From: an uncultured Clostridia bacterium
Lineage (GTDB): Bacteria; Bacillota; Clostridia; Christensenellales; Aristaeellaceae
Assembly: GCA_934647235.1 (NCBI GenBank)
Contig: CAKUFG010000004.1
Span: 1 to 64,000 of the forward strand
Length of the DNA stretch: 64,000 nucleotides
Reading direction: 5' to 3'
In this document: positions 26,277-35,059 of the stretch, piece by piece
Layout: the number at the start of each line of letters is the position of its first letter
Numbering within the stretch: position 1 is the stretch's first letter
Notes under the pieces: model-generated
Database searches by the model: none
What the model saw: the letters and a program-made list of their open reading frames with translations, nothing else
Told to the model about the DNA's origin: nothing
Made by a program: the position numbers and the translations under genes

Positions 26277-27308
26277 ATGATCACCATCCGCGAAATCGCC
26301 GCCATCGCAGGCGTTTCCCGCAGCACGGTGTCGCTGGTGCTCAACAACAGTCCCCTGGTCAAGGCCGAAACGCGCGAAAAGGTGCTGGCCGTCATTCAGG
26401 ATACCGGCTATGTGCCCAACAGCAACGCCCGCAACCTCAGCTGGCGCGCCACCAAGTGCCTGGGCATCGTCATCCTTTCCGATCAGAAGCGCTCCGCCAG
26501 CTATGATTATTCGCAGTCGGTGGGTCTGTTTTCGCTCAACGTAATGCAGGGGCTGATTGACCGCCTGGCCGACAGCGAATACAGCGTGATCATTGAGTAT
26601 TTTCTGCCCAGCGCCGCTCCCGGCGCGCCGCAGCTGCCCAAGCTCCTGCGCGAGCGCAAGGTGGACGGCGTGTTCCTGCTGGGCGGCTTTCTGGACGGCC
26701 ATCTGCTGCCGGACTGCCTGGCCACGGGCATCCCGCTGGTGGCGGTGGGCATCGACTCGCCCTCTACCCTGTGCGACTGCGTGATTTCCAACCTGGAGGG
26801 CGGCACCTATGACGCGCTGATGGCGCTTTATCAGCGCGGCCGCCGCCAGATCGGCCTGATGAACTGCCCGCACACCTTCCTGTCCGCGCAGCCGCGCCTG
26901 CGCGCCATGCAGCGCTTCTGCCGCGATACGGGCACGCCCTTCCAGCCGGATATGGTGCTCTACGGCCAGCACAACAACGGCGAAAGCGCCTGCCAGGCGC
27001 TGCGCGAAAGCTGGCAGGCGGGCCGCCGTTTCGATGGGCTGGTGGGTGCTAACCCCCAGGCCGCCTTGGGTGCGATGCGCTTTCTGTACGAGACGGGTCT
27101 GCGCGTGCCGCAGGACGTTTCCATCATCTCCTACGAGGATAATTCCCTGTGCGGCTACGCCACGCCGCCGCTGACGGCCGTTAACATCCGCCAGGACGCC
27201 ATGGGCGCGCAGGCGGCGGAGATGATGCTTTCCCGCCTGGCCGATCCCAAGCAGCCCATGCGCTCCATCGTGGTGCCTTCCTATATGGTTGAGCGCGAAA
27301 GCGTTTAA
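26277..27308 (+). CDS. LacI-family transcriptional regulator
   Basis: A 343-residue regulator. The N-terminal HTH and hinge (ITIREIAAIAGVSRSTVSLVLNNSPLVKAETREKVLAVI, then GYVPNSNARNL) are canonical. The C-terminal periplasmic-binding-like domain has RKVDGVFLLGG, PLVAVGIDSP and FDGLVGANPQAALG. Start ATG 26277 has AAGGGAGGC upstream. Four matching 16-bp operator-like sites lie before the isomerase, before itself (two) and before the first FAD-oxidoreductase, giving a probable local regulon. The inducer is presumably the sugar imported by the transporter at 30160-33381. Confidence 0.95.
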   Translation: MITIREIAAIAGVSRSTVSLVLNNSPLVKAETREKVLAVIQDTGYVPNSNARNLSWRATKCLGIVILSDQKRSASYDYSQSVGLFSLNVMQGLIDRLADSEYSVIIEYFLPSAAPGAPQLPKLLRERKVDGVFLLGGFLDGHLLPDCLATGIPLVAVGIDSPSTLCDCVISNLEGGTYDALMALYQRGRRQIGLMNCPHTFLSAQPRLRAMQRFCRDTGTPFQPDMVLYGQHNNGESACQALRESWQAGRRFDGLVGANPQAALGAMRFLYETGLRVPQDVSIISYEDNSLCGYATPPLTAVNIRQDAMGAQAAEMMLSRLADPKQPMRSIVVPSYMVERESV

Positions 27309-27342
27309 CATAAAAAACCCGATCTTTTTCTTATTTTTAATT

Positions 27343-27358
27343 TTTAGACCGGTACAAA
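27343..27358. promoter_or_regulatory. LacI-type operator, copy 4
   Basis: TTTAGACCGGTACAAA, sharing 13 of 16 positions with copy 3, lies just ahead of the Shine-Dalgarno of the first FAD-oxidoreductase. No convincing -35/-10 pair was found between the LacI stop and this gene, so it may act as a roadblock to read-through or overlap a weak promoter. Confidence 0.65.
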
Positions 27359-27383
27359 AATCAAAAAGGAGCCGAAAACAGCC

Positions 27384-28697
27384 ATGATTTCCGCTACTGT
27401 TCCCTCTTTGCAGTTTGATGTGCTTGTGGTGGGCGGCGGCCCGGCGGGCGTTGGCGCGGCGGTTGCCGCAGCGCGCATGGGCGCACGCACCGTCCTTCTG
27501 GAGCGCGGCGGCCTGCTGGGCGGCATGCTCACCGCCGGACAGGTACAGCCCATCCTGGGCAATGTCGCCCCAGGCAGCTTTTATGATGAAATCGTCGCCC
27601 TGCTGGCCGAGGGCCATGAGGATGTGCCGCTGACCGCCACGCGCAACGGGCGCGAAATCCACGTGGATGTGGAAGAGGCCAAGGAGCGCCTGCTGCGCCT
27701 GACGCACGAAAGCGGCGTGGAGATCTTCCTGCACACCCCGGTGGTGGAGGTGCTCAAGGACGGCTCCCGCGTGACGGGCGTGCTGGCAGGCACGGCGCTG
27801 GGCCTGCAGGAGTTGCACGCCAGCGTGGTCATCGACGCGACGGGCGACGGCTTTGCCGCGATGCGCGCGGGCGCGCAGTATCACATCGGCCGCGAGCAGG
27901 ATGGCCGCTGCCAGCCTGTAACCATCGAGTTTCTGGTCGATCATCTGGATGAAAGCCGGGCGCTGTCCTGCTTTGGCGGCAGCGATCCCGTCACCCTGCC
28001 CGACGGCAAAAAATACAGCCGGCTGTGCCGCGAGTGCTGTGAGCGCGGCGAGCTGCCCCAGAACGTATCCATCGTGCGCCTGCACAAAACCTTCTATCCC
28101 GGCGAGCGCAATGTGAACGCCACCCAGGCAAACGGCCTGGATATCCTGACCCCCAGGGACGAGGTAACAGCCGAGCTGACCCTGCGCGCGCAGATTGACA
28201 GGATCGTCGCTTTCCTGCGCAAGTATGTGCCCGGCTATGAAAACTGCCGCGTCAAGTCCTCCGCCGCCACGCTGGGCGTGCGCGAGACGCGCCGTATCGA
28301 GGGCCTGCGCCGCATCGAGGATATCGATGTGGAAACAGGCACGCGCTGTCCCGACGTGGTGGTGCACAAGGCATGGTTCCTGATCGATATCCACAATCCC
28401 GCGGGCGGCGGCCAGGCCGAGGGGCACTCCCAGCCCGCCATTCCCTATGATATCCCCTACGGCGCGCTGGTTCCGCGCGGCGTGGACGGCATGCTGACCG
28501 CCGGGCGCTGCATCAGCGGCACGCACCGCGCGCACGCATCCTACCGCGTGATGGCCATCTGCCTGGCTACGGGTCAGGCGGCGGGCACGGCAGCGGCGCT
28601 GTGCGCCAGGCGCGGGGAGCTGCCGCGCGAGCTGGATTATCATCTGGTGCAGGATGCGCTGCAAAAGGCGGGCTGCACGCTGTTTGACCAGGAATAA
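27384..28697 (+). CDS. FAD-dependent oxidoreductase (FAD_oxidored family), copy 1
   Basis: A 437-residue flavoenzyme. The N-terminal Rossmann motif VVGGGPAGVGAAVAAARMGARTVLLE binds FAD. The family-typical GGMLTAGQV follows, then the ETRRIEG segment, and a C-terminal AGRCISGTHRAHASYRV with ATGQAAGTAAAL closing the FAD site. Such enzymes occur in sugar and polyol loci, but the reaction is unknown. Start ATG 27384 follows AAAAAGGAGCC. It is the first of six or more co-directional catabolic genes and follows operator copy 4. A paralogue lies 19 bases downstream. Confidence 0.88.
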   Translation: MISATVPSLQFDVLVVGGGPAGVGAAVAAARMGARTVLLERGGLLGGMLTAGQVQPILGNVAPGSFYDEIVALLAEGHEDVPLTATRNGREIHVDVEEAKERLLRLTHESGVEIFLHTPVVEVLKDGSRVTGVLAGTALGLQELHASVVIDATGDGFAAMRAGAQYHIGREQDGRCQPVTIEFLVDHLDESRALSCFGGSDPVTLPDGKKYSRLCRECCERGELPQNVSIVRLHKTFYPGERNVNATQANGLDILTPRDEVTAELTLRAQIDRIVAFLRKYVPGYENCRVKSSAATLGVRETRRIEGLRRIEDIDVETGTRCPDVVVHKAWFLIDIHNPAGGGQAEGHSQPAIPYDIPYGALVPRGVDGMLTAGRCISGTHRAHASYRVMAICLATGQAAGTAAALCARRGELPRELDYHLVQDALQKAGCTLFDQE

Positions 28698-28716
28698 ACA
28701 AGGGGAGGAACCGAGC

Positions 28717-30099
28717 ATGTACAATTTTTCCTGTGCGCTGGATGAAAGCTACGCCGCGCAGGTGACGGTAGTGGGCGGCGGCCCGGCAGGCGTATGCGCC
28801 GCCATTGCGGCCGCGCGCAGCGGCGCCAAAACCCTGCTGATTGAAAGCGGCAACTGCCTGGGCGGCATGGCGACGCTGGGGCAGGTCAATCCTTTTATGA
28901 CCTGCTATGACAAGGATGGCGACAATATGATCATCCGCGGCCTGTTCAAGGAGATCGTCGATCGCCTGGTCGTCCGCGGCGCGGCCATCGACCCTGGCGA
29001 GGTGCCCGCAGGCTCGGCCTTTACCTCCTATATCATCGTCGGCCACAAGCATGTCACCCCCTTTGACGCAGAAACGCTCAAGGTGGTGCTGGATGAAATG
29101 TGCTGCGAGGCCGGGGTGCAGGTGCTGTTCCACAGCACGTTCGTATCCCCTGTGATGGAGGAAAACCGCCTGACCGGCCTGGTCATCATGACCAAGGGCG
29201 GGCTGAAGCTGGTAAAGAGCGATATCGTAATCGACTGCACGGGCGACGCGGACGTTGCCTATCGCAGCGGCGTGCCCTGCGAGATGGGCGATGAGGCCAG
29301 CGGCCGCATCCAGCCGGTGACGATGTTCTTCCGCATCGGCAATGTGGATTCCGCCAGGGTGGAGGCCGATATCGATGCGAACCGCAATAACTTTTACCGC
29401 AAGGACGGCGTAAACTACCGCTCCTTCCACTGGCGGGTGGCCCAGGCCCGCGCCAATGGCGACTGGGATTTGCAGCGCGTATCCATCGGCATGTTCCGCG
29501 GCGTGCGCGAGGATGAGTGGAACATCAACACCTCCCGCATCATGGGCGTGGACGCCACCGATCCCGATCAGCTGTCCCGCGCCGAAATGGAAGGCCGCGA
29601 GCAGGTGCAGCAGATTTTCCGCTTTCTCAAAAAATACGTGCCCGGCTGCGAAAACGCCGTGCTGATGAGCACGCCCGCGCACATCGGCGTGCGCGAAACG
29701 CGGCACATCAAGGGCGAATATATCCTGACCACCGACGATGTGCTGCACGGCGTGCTCTTTGACGACAGCATCCTGCTGGCCGCCAACTCCATCGATGTGC
29801 ACGGGCGCTTCGGCCCGATGAGCAACGAATACGTCACGGTGGAAAACGGCGAGTACTACGGCGTGCCCTACCGCTGCCTTGTGCCCCTGAAGGTGGAAAA
29901 CCTGCTGGTGGCCGGGCGCAGCGTATCGGCCACTTCCGAGGCCGCCGGGGCCATCCGCGTGATGCCCCCCTGCATGGCGCTGGGGCAGGCGGCGGGCACA
30001 GCCGCCGCGCAGGCTGTCGCCGCGCATATCTCCCCCCGGCAGATCGACGTACAGGCCCTGCGCCATACCCTGCGCGAGCAGGGCGCATTCCTGGGCTGA
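28717..30099 (+). CDS. FAD-dependent oxidoreductase (FAD_oxidored family), copy 2
   Basis: A 460-residue paralogue of the preceding flavoenzyme. It has VVGGGPAGVCAAIAAARSG, GGMATLGQVNPF, VIDCTGDADVAYRSG, the ETRHIKGEYILT segment and AGRSVSATSEAAGAIRVMP with LGQAAGTAAA. Compared with copy 1 it carries an additional stretch rich in Asp, Asn and Tyr (about residues 215-265). Start ATG 28717 has AGGGGAGGA upstream; an earlier in-frame ATG overlaps the previous gene. Two different flavoenzymes in tandem suggest sequential oxidations or a hetero-oligomer. The substrate is unknown. Confidence 0.88.
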   Translation: MYNFSCALDESYAAQVTVVGGGPAGVCAAIAAARSGAKTLLIESGNCLGGMATLGQVNPFMTCYDKDGDNMIIRGLFKEIVDRLVVRGAAIDPGEVPAGSAFTSYIIVGHKHVTPFDAETLKVVLDEMCCEAGVQVLFHSTFVSPVMEENRLTGLVIMTKGGLKLVKSDIVIDCTGDADVAYRSGVPCEMGDEASGRIQPVTMFFRIGNVDSARVEADIDANRNNFYRKDGVNYRSFHWRVAQARANGDWDLQRVSIGMFRGVREDEWNINTSRIMGVDATDPDQLSRAEMEGREQVQQIFRFLKKYVPGCENAVLMSTPAHIGVRETRHIKGEYILTTDDVLHGVLFDDSILLAANSIDVHGRFGPMSNEYVTVENGEYYGVPYRCLVPLKVENLLVAGRSVSATSEAAGAIRVMPPCMALGQAAGTAAAQAVAAHISPRQIDVQALRHTLREQGAFLG

Positions 30100-30114
30100 C
30101 TGATGCAGAATGGT

Positions 30115-30130
30115 AAACGCCACGGCGTTT
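30115..30130 (+). promoter_or_regulatory. Palindrome ahead of the binding protein gene
   Basis: AAACGCC-AC-GGCGTTT forms a perfect inverted repeat in the 60-base gap before the binding protein. It has no T-run. It may be an operator or an mRNA stem that stabilises the downstream message. Confidence 0.4.
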
Positions 30131-30159
30131 CCAAAATATAAAAGAAAGAGGTACCCCAC

Positions 30160-31515
30160 ATGAAAAAGGCACTCGCTTTCCTGACCGCGCTGGTGCTGCT
30201 GCTGTGCGCCCTCCCCATGGCCATGGCCGATGAGCAGCCCGACATCACCTCCTGGATCCTGTCCAAGGATCCCGCCGCCGTCACCGGCACCGTGCGCTTC
30301 TGGATTCCCTTCAAGGGCTCCCAGGGCATGGACGACATGATCGCCGAGTTCAACCAGACCTACCCCAACGTCAAGATCGAGCTGACCACCTACAACAACA
30401 ACTCTGACGGCAACCTGGCCGTCAACGCCGCCCTGATGAGCGGTGAAATCGACGTGCTGGCCTCCTTCGGCCTGGCCAACGCCTATCAGCGCTGGGAAAA
30501 CGGCCTGTACATGGAGCTGACCGACTACATCGAAAAGTACAACATCAACCTGGTAGACAACTGGGGCACCGATGTGTACAAGTACGAGGATACCTACTAC
30601 ACCTTCCCCTGCGGCGGCCTGAGCTACTATGTTTCCATTAACATGAACGATTGGAACGAAGCGGGCCTGGGCGAGCTGCCCACCGAGTGGACGTGGGATG
30701 AGTATCTGGCTGCCAGCGCCGCCATGACCAAGAAGGACGAAGCGGGCAACACCGTGCTGTACGGCGGCTCCGACTACCACAGCGTCAACTACTTCACCTA
30801 TGTATGGTATCAGGTAAACGGCCACGACCAGTACTACGGCGCGGACGGCCTGTCCAACTTCACCGATCCCCTGATCGTCAACGCCCTCAAGCGCGAGATC
30901 AAGGCCGAAGTGGAGGACAAGATCTGGTATCCCCTCGAGGTGTACCGCAACGATAACATCCAGACCCAGGACGTGTTCATGGGCCACACCGTAGCCTCCG
31001 CCATCAGCCCCAACATGGTGCGCTTCATCCGCGATACCGAAAAGTATCCCACCCAGTGGATCACCGGTTTCGCCCCCTGGCCGGTAGAGGAAAAGGGCCA
31101 GACCAACTATATGGCGGGCGTATCCAACTTCTCCCATGCCGGCATCGCCGCCAACTGCGCCGATGAAGAGGCTGCCTGGTACTGGCTGGCCTGGTATTCC
31201 ACCTACGGCTCCCGCTACCTGATCTGCGCCGGCCATCAGTCCTCCTGGAAGGGCACCGATACCAACGCGCTGGTCGATCTGGTATTCGGCAGCGAAGAAA
31301 ACGCCCAGAAGCTGGTGGACGTGGAATCCTTCAAGCGCGTGGTTGTCAACTATGACAATCCTCCCTACACCGACACCATCCTGACCGCCTACTCCGATGT
31401 GAACAAGGCGATCAACGAGTACACCCGCTATGCGCACCAGGGCCTGATGACCGCCGAGGAAGCCATGGCCCAGGCCAAGCAGGTTGCCGACGAAGCCATC
31501 AAGAACGCTGACTGA
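30160..31515 (+). CDS. Sugar ABC transporter substrate-binding protein (CUT1)
   Basis: A 451-residue extracellular solute-binding protein family 1. The signal peptide ends at PMAMA near residue 23 with no lipobox cysteine. The mature protein has GTVRFWIPFKGSQGMDDMIAEFNQTYPNVKIEL and many surface Trp and Tyr residues suited to sugar binding (for example GGLSYYVSINMNDWNEAGL). Start ATG 30160 has AAAGAAAGAGG upstream. Two hairpins lie between it and the permeases. It delivers the substrate that the kinase, isomerase and oxidoreductases of this locus presumably process. Confidence 0.93.
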   Translation: MKKALAFLTALVLLLCALPMAMADEQPDITSWILSKDPAAVTGTVRFWIPFKGSQGMDDMIAEFNQTYPNVKIELTTYNNNSDGNLAVNAALMSGEIDVLASFGLANAYQRWENGLYMELTDYIEKYNINLVDNWGTDVYKYEDTYYTFPCGGLSYYVSINMNDWNEAGLGELPTEWTWDEYLAASAAMTKKDEAGNTVLYGGSDYHSVNYFTYVWYQVNGHDQYYGADGLSNFTDPLIVNALKREIKAEVEDKIWYPLEVYRNDNIQTQDVFMGHTVASAISPNMVRFIRDTEKYPTQWITGFAPWPVEEKGQTNYMAGVSNFSHAGIAANCADEEAAWYWLAWYSTYGSRYLICAGHQSSWKGTDTNALVDLVFGSEENAQKLVDVESFKRVVVNYDNPPYTDTILTAYSDVNKAINEYTRYAHQGLMTAEEAMAQAKQVADEAIKNAD

Positions 31516-31516
31516 T

Positions 31517-31579
31517 TTCAATCCCTGGGCGGATTGAAGCAACACAGCGCCCTCCCGCCTCGCCAAGGGGCGGGAGGGC
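31517..31579 (+). promoter_or_regulatory. Two tandem mRNA hairpins between binding protein and permease genes
   Basis: TTCAATCC/GGATTGAA (31517-31538, 6-base loop) and GCCCTCCCGCC/GGCGGGAGGGC (31549-31579, perfect 11 bp) follow the stop codon directly. Neither has a T-run, so they look like RNase-blocking stems that keep the upstream binding protein mRNA stable. Confidence 0.7.
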
Positions 31580-31600
31580 CATAGAAATGAGGAAAACACC

Positions 31601-32530
31601 ATGTCCAACCCTGATCTGGCAGCCCGCAAGCGGCTGACAAGGCGCACCAGCGCCCTGCAGCGGCAGGAAACCCTCATCGGATATGCCTTCATCCTGCCCG
31701 CGCTGATTGTATTTCTGGTCTTCGTGGCCTTCCCCTTCTTCGCCTCCATCGGCCTGTCCTTTACCAAGTGGAATTTCCTGGGCGGCTGGAAAAAGCTCAA
31801 GTGGGTCGGCCTGCAGAACTTTGCCAACCTGGCCAAGGATCGCCGCTTCGGCCAGGCCTTTGCCAACACGTTCATCTATTCCATCGCCACCGTGCCCACC
31901 TCCATCCTGCTGGCGCTGGTGCTGGCCTATATTCTCAACAACAAGGTCTATTGCAGAAAGCTGCTGCGCATGGCCTTCTTCATCCCCTACATCTCCAGCG
32001 CTGTGGCGCTGGCCGCCGTGTTCAAGTTCATGTTCCGCGACGACGGCGTGATCAACTCCATCCTGCTGGCGCTGGGCGTAAAGAACCCGCCGCAATGGTT
32101 TGTAAGCCTGCAATTGAACAAAATTCCCATCATCGTGATGGTCATCTGGACGGCCGTGGGCTATGAGCTGGTCATCTACATGTCCGCGCTGCAAAGCGTG
32201 CCCACCAGCCTGTACGAGGCCGCCGATATCGACCAGGCCAACGGCGTGCAGAAGTTCTTCTACATCACGCTGCCTATGGTGTCCCCCACCACCTTCTATC
32301 TGGTCATCGTGCGTATGATCGCCGTGTTCAAAATCTTCTCCTCCGTCAACATCATGACCATGGGCTCCACCTCCTACGCCAACACCTCCATGGTGGTGGA
32401 AATCTACAGCAACGCCTTTGGCAGCTACAAGTTTGGCTATGCCGCGGCGCAGTCCATGGTGCTGTTCGTGCTTATTCTCGTCATTACCCTGCTCAACTTC
32501 TGGGGACAGAAGAAGTGGGTTCATTATTAA
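31601..32530 (+). CDS. Sugar ABC transporter permease, MalF type
   Basis: A 309-residue permease with a basic N-terminal tail, then six membrane segments (first: IGYAFILPALIVFLVFVAF). The EAA loop reads EAADIDQANGVQKFFYITLP; the usual Gly after Asp is Gln here, a small deviation. The segment MSALQSVPTSLYEAADID is typical of CUT1 permeases. Start ATG 31601. The weak upstream site (ATGAGGAAAACACC) fits reduced expression relative to the binding protein. Confidence 0.93.
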   Translation: MSNPDLAARKRLTRRTSALQRQETLIGYAFILPALIVFLVFVAFPFFASIGLSFTKWNFLGGWKKLKWVGLQNFANLAKDRRFGQAFANTFIYSIATVPTSILLALVLAYILNNKVYCRKLLRMAFFIPYISSAVALAAVFKFMFRDDGVINSILLALGVKNPPQWFVSLQLNKIPIIVMVIWTAVGYELVIYMSALQSVPTSLYEAADIDQANGVQKFFYITLPMVSPTTFYLVIVRMIAVFKIFSSVNIMTMGSTSYANTSMVVEIYSNAFGSYKFGYAAAQSMVLFVLILVITLLNFWGQKKWVHY

Positions 32531-32547
32531 AGAAAGGAGAACGCCCC

Positions 32548-33381
32548 ATGAAAAAGAATGAAAGAGCGGCCGCCATCGTGCGCACTATCGTCGTATCGCT
32601 CATCGCCGTGTTGTTTGTCGTTCCGCTGGTATGGATGGTGCTCTCCTCGCTCAAAACCGCGCCGGAGGTATTCGCCCGGCCCTTCCACTGGCTGCCCGCC
32701 AAGGCCCAGTGGCAAAACTACGCCACCGTGTGGATGAACGAAGAGGCCTCCATGCTGCGCGCCTTTGCCAACACGCTGTATATCGCGCTGTTCAGCATCG
32801 TCGGGCAGATGCTCATCTCCTCTCTGGCGGCCTATTCCTTTGCCAAGATCAATTTCAAGGGCAAGCAGATCGTATTCATGCTGTTCCTGTCCTCCATGAT
32901 GGTGCCCAGCCAGCTGACCATCATCCCCCGCTTTATGCTGTTCAAGACCATCGGCCTGTACAACAACCTGTGGGCCATCATCCTGCCCGCCTTCTTTGGC
33001 GCCACGTCCATCTTCATGCTGCGGCAGTTCTATATGGGATTGCCCAACGATCTGATCGAAGCCGCCAAGATCGACGGCGCGGGACATCTGCGCATTTTCC
33101 TGCGCATCATGCTGCCGCTGACCAAGGCCGCGCTGATGTCGCTGATCATCCTCACCTTCATCAGCAGCTGGAACGAATATATGGCTCCGTTGATTTTCCT
33201 GGTCAAGAAGGAATTGTACACCGTATCGCAGAATATCCAGTGGTACATGCTCGATGAATTCAAGGAGCATAACCTCACCATGGCCGCCGCCACCAGCGCC
33301 ATCGTGCCGGTCGTGATCCTGTTTATCGTTGGGCAAAAATACTTTGTTGAAGGTATCGCCACCTCCGGCGTAAAGGGCTAA
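32548..33381 (+). CDS. Sugar ABC transporter permease, MalG type
   Basis: A 277-residue permease partner. Six membrane segments, the EAA loop IEAAKIDGAGHLRIFLRIMLPLTKAAL and the C-terminal VEGIATSGVKG are typical. Start ATG 32548 has AGAAAGGAG upstream; a longer in-frame ATG at 32515 overlaps the previous gene and is rejected. As with the other importers here, no ATPase gene accompanies it. Confidence 0.93.
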   Translation: MKKNERAAAIVRTIVVSLIAVLFVVPLVWMVLSSLKTAPEVFARPFHWLPAKAQWQNYATVWMNEEASMLRAFANTLYIALFSIVGQMLISSLAAYSFAKINFKGKQIVFMLFLSSMMVPSQLTIIPRFMLFKTIGLYNNLWAIILPAFFGATSIFMLRQFYMGLPNDLIEAAKIDGAGHLRIFLRIMLPLTKAALMSLIILTFISSWNEYMAPLIFLVKKELYTVSQNIQWYMLDEFKEHNLTMAAATSAIVPVVILFIVGQKYFVEGIATSGVKG

Positions 33382-33390
33382 GCACTTTTT

Positions 33391-35058
33391 ATGAAACAAA
33401 CCTATACCATCGGCGTTGATTTTGGCACCCAGTCCGCCCGCGCCGTGCTGTGCCGCGTATCCGACGGCGCGGTGCTGGCGCAATCCGAGCACCCCTATGC
33501 CCACGGCGTAATGTCCGATCGTCTGCCCTGCGGCACGCCCCTGCCCCCCGATTATGCCCTGCAGCACCCACAGGATTTTCTGGACGCCCTGCACGCTGCC
33601 GTGCACGGCATACTGGAGCAGTCCGATATCGACCGCGCGGATATCATCGGCATGGGCATGGATTTTACCTGCAGCACGCCCATGCCCATGGGCAAGGGCG
33701 GCGTGCCGTTGTGCTTTGATCCTAAATTCGAACGCAATCCGCACGCCTATATCAAGCTATGGAAGCACCATGCCGCGCAGTGGGAAGCCGCGCGGCTGAC
33801 CGAGCTGATGCGCGAGCACGACCCGGACCTGCTCGCCCACGTGGGCGGCAGGCTGTCCGCCGAGGCGTTTTTCTCCAAGGTATGGCAGGTGCTGCGCGAA
33901 GCGCCCGATGTGTTTGACGCGGCCGACCGCTTTCTGGAGGTGGGCGACTGGCTGACCCAGCAGCTCACCGGCAATGAAAACCTGGCCTGCTCGCTGGCCG
34001 CGCATAAGGCGCAGTACCGCGAGGGCATTGGCTATCCGCCGATGCTGCAATACGCCGATCCGCGCCTGGCCGGCATGATCGGCGCCAAGGTGCGCGGCAA
34101 GCTCATCGATATCGGCGCGGTCAGCGGATATCTGACGCAGCAGCGGGCCGCCTGGCTGGGCCTGCCTGCGGGCATCATCGTCACCGCCCCGCATCCCGAC
34201 GCCATGGCTTCCCTGCCCGCGCTGGGCATCGCAGGTCCCGGCCCCGCCGCGCTGGCAGCCGGCACGTCCTCCGCCATGATCCTGTGCCACTCTAAATTCC
34301 TGCCTGTGGAGGGCACCACCAGCATCATGCCCAACAACACCCTGCCCGGCCTGTACGGCTATGCCTCCGGCCAGGCGGCCTTCGGCGACCTGCTGGGCTG
34401 GTTTGTCAACCGCTGCGCGCCCGAGGAGGTATTCCGCGCCGCGCAGGCTGCGCACATCTCCGCGCATGAGGAGCTTTCCCGCCGCGCCGCGCTGCTGCGT
34501 CCCGGCGAAAGCGGGCTGATCTGCCTGGACTGGTGGAACGGCAACCGTTCCTGCCTGGCTGATATGCGCCTGAGCGGCATGCTGCTGGGCATGACGCTGC
34601 AAACCCGGCCCGAGGAGATTTACCGCGCGCTGATGGAGGGACTGGGCTTTGGCCTGCGCTGCATCATCGATTCGCACGAGCGCGCGGGCGTACCCGTCCC
34701 CGCCCTGCATGTCAGCGGCGGCATCTCCTATAAGAATCCCGTGTTCATGCAGCTGCTGAGCAATATTCTTCAGCGCCCGCTCTACATTTCCAAGCCCCTG
34801 CCTACCCCGGCCGTGGGCATGGCCATCCTGTCCGCCTGCGCGGCGGGCGCGCAGAAGGGCGGCTACGATCAATTGGCCGAGGCTGCCGCGCGCATGAGCT
34901 GCCTGAGCGATATCAGCTATCAGCCCGACGCCAGCCAGGCCGCTGCCTACGACGCGCTGTATCAGGAATATATGACCCTGCACGATTATTTTGGCCGGGG
35001 CGCCAACGATGTGATGAAACGGCTGCGCGAGCTCTCCGCCGCCGCGAAGGAACAATAA
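33391..35058 (+). CDS. FGGY carbohydrate kinase, ribulokinase-like
   Basis: A 555-residue kinase of the AraB branch. The N-terminus YTIGVDFGTQSARAVLCRVSDG is the phosphate-binding fold, and ALQHPQDFLDAL, GMGMDFTCSTPMP and HAYIKLWKHHAAQ correspond to ribulokinase sequence blocks. The C-terminal half has LAAGTSSAMILCH and ALHVSGGISYKNPVFMQLLSNIL. Length agrees with ribulokinase (about 550). It probably phosphorylates a ketopentose or related ketose produced in this locus, but no AraA or AraD is present in the window, so L-ribulose is not assured. It starts ten bases after the permease and abuts the third flavoenzyme. Confidence 0.9.
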   Translation: MKQTYTIGVDFGTQSARAVLCRVSDGAVLAQSEHPYAHGVMSDRLPCGTPLPPDYALQHPQDFLDALHAAVHGILEQSDIDRADIIGMGMDFTCSTPMPMGKGGVPLCFDPKFERNPHAYIKLWKHHAAQWEAARLTELMREHDPDLLAHVGGRLSAEAFFSKVWQVLREAPDVFDAADRFLEVGDWLTQQLTGNENLACSLAAHKAQYREGIGYPPMLQYADPRLAGMIGAKVRGKLIDIGAVSGYLTQQRAAWLGLPAGIIVTAPHPDAMASLPALGIAGPGPAALAAGTSSAMILCHSKFLPVEGTTSIMPNNTLPGLYGYASGQAAFGDLLGWFVNRCAPEEVFRAAQAAHISAHEELSRRAALLRPGESGLICLDWWNGNRSCLADMRLSGMLLGMTLQTRPEEIYRALMEGLGFGLRCIIDSHERAGVPVPALHVSGGISYKNPVFMQLLSNILQRPLYISKPLPTPAVGMAILSACAAGAQKGGYDQLAEAAARMSCLSDISYQPDASQAAAYDALYQEYMTLHDYFGRGANDVMKRLRELSAAAKEQ

Positions 35059-35059
35059 T

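Noticed and set aside
28567..31875. A 1102-residue minus-strand frame opposite the flavoenzymes and binding protein
   Set aside because: It spans several genes with good motifs on the plus strand and shows no domain of its own.
33391..35058. Naming the FGGY kinase araB
   Set aside because: Sequence blocks are ribulokinase-like, but no arabinose isomerase or epimerase is in the window and the flavoenzymes argue for another substrate.
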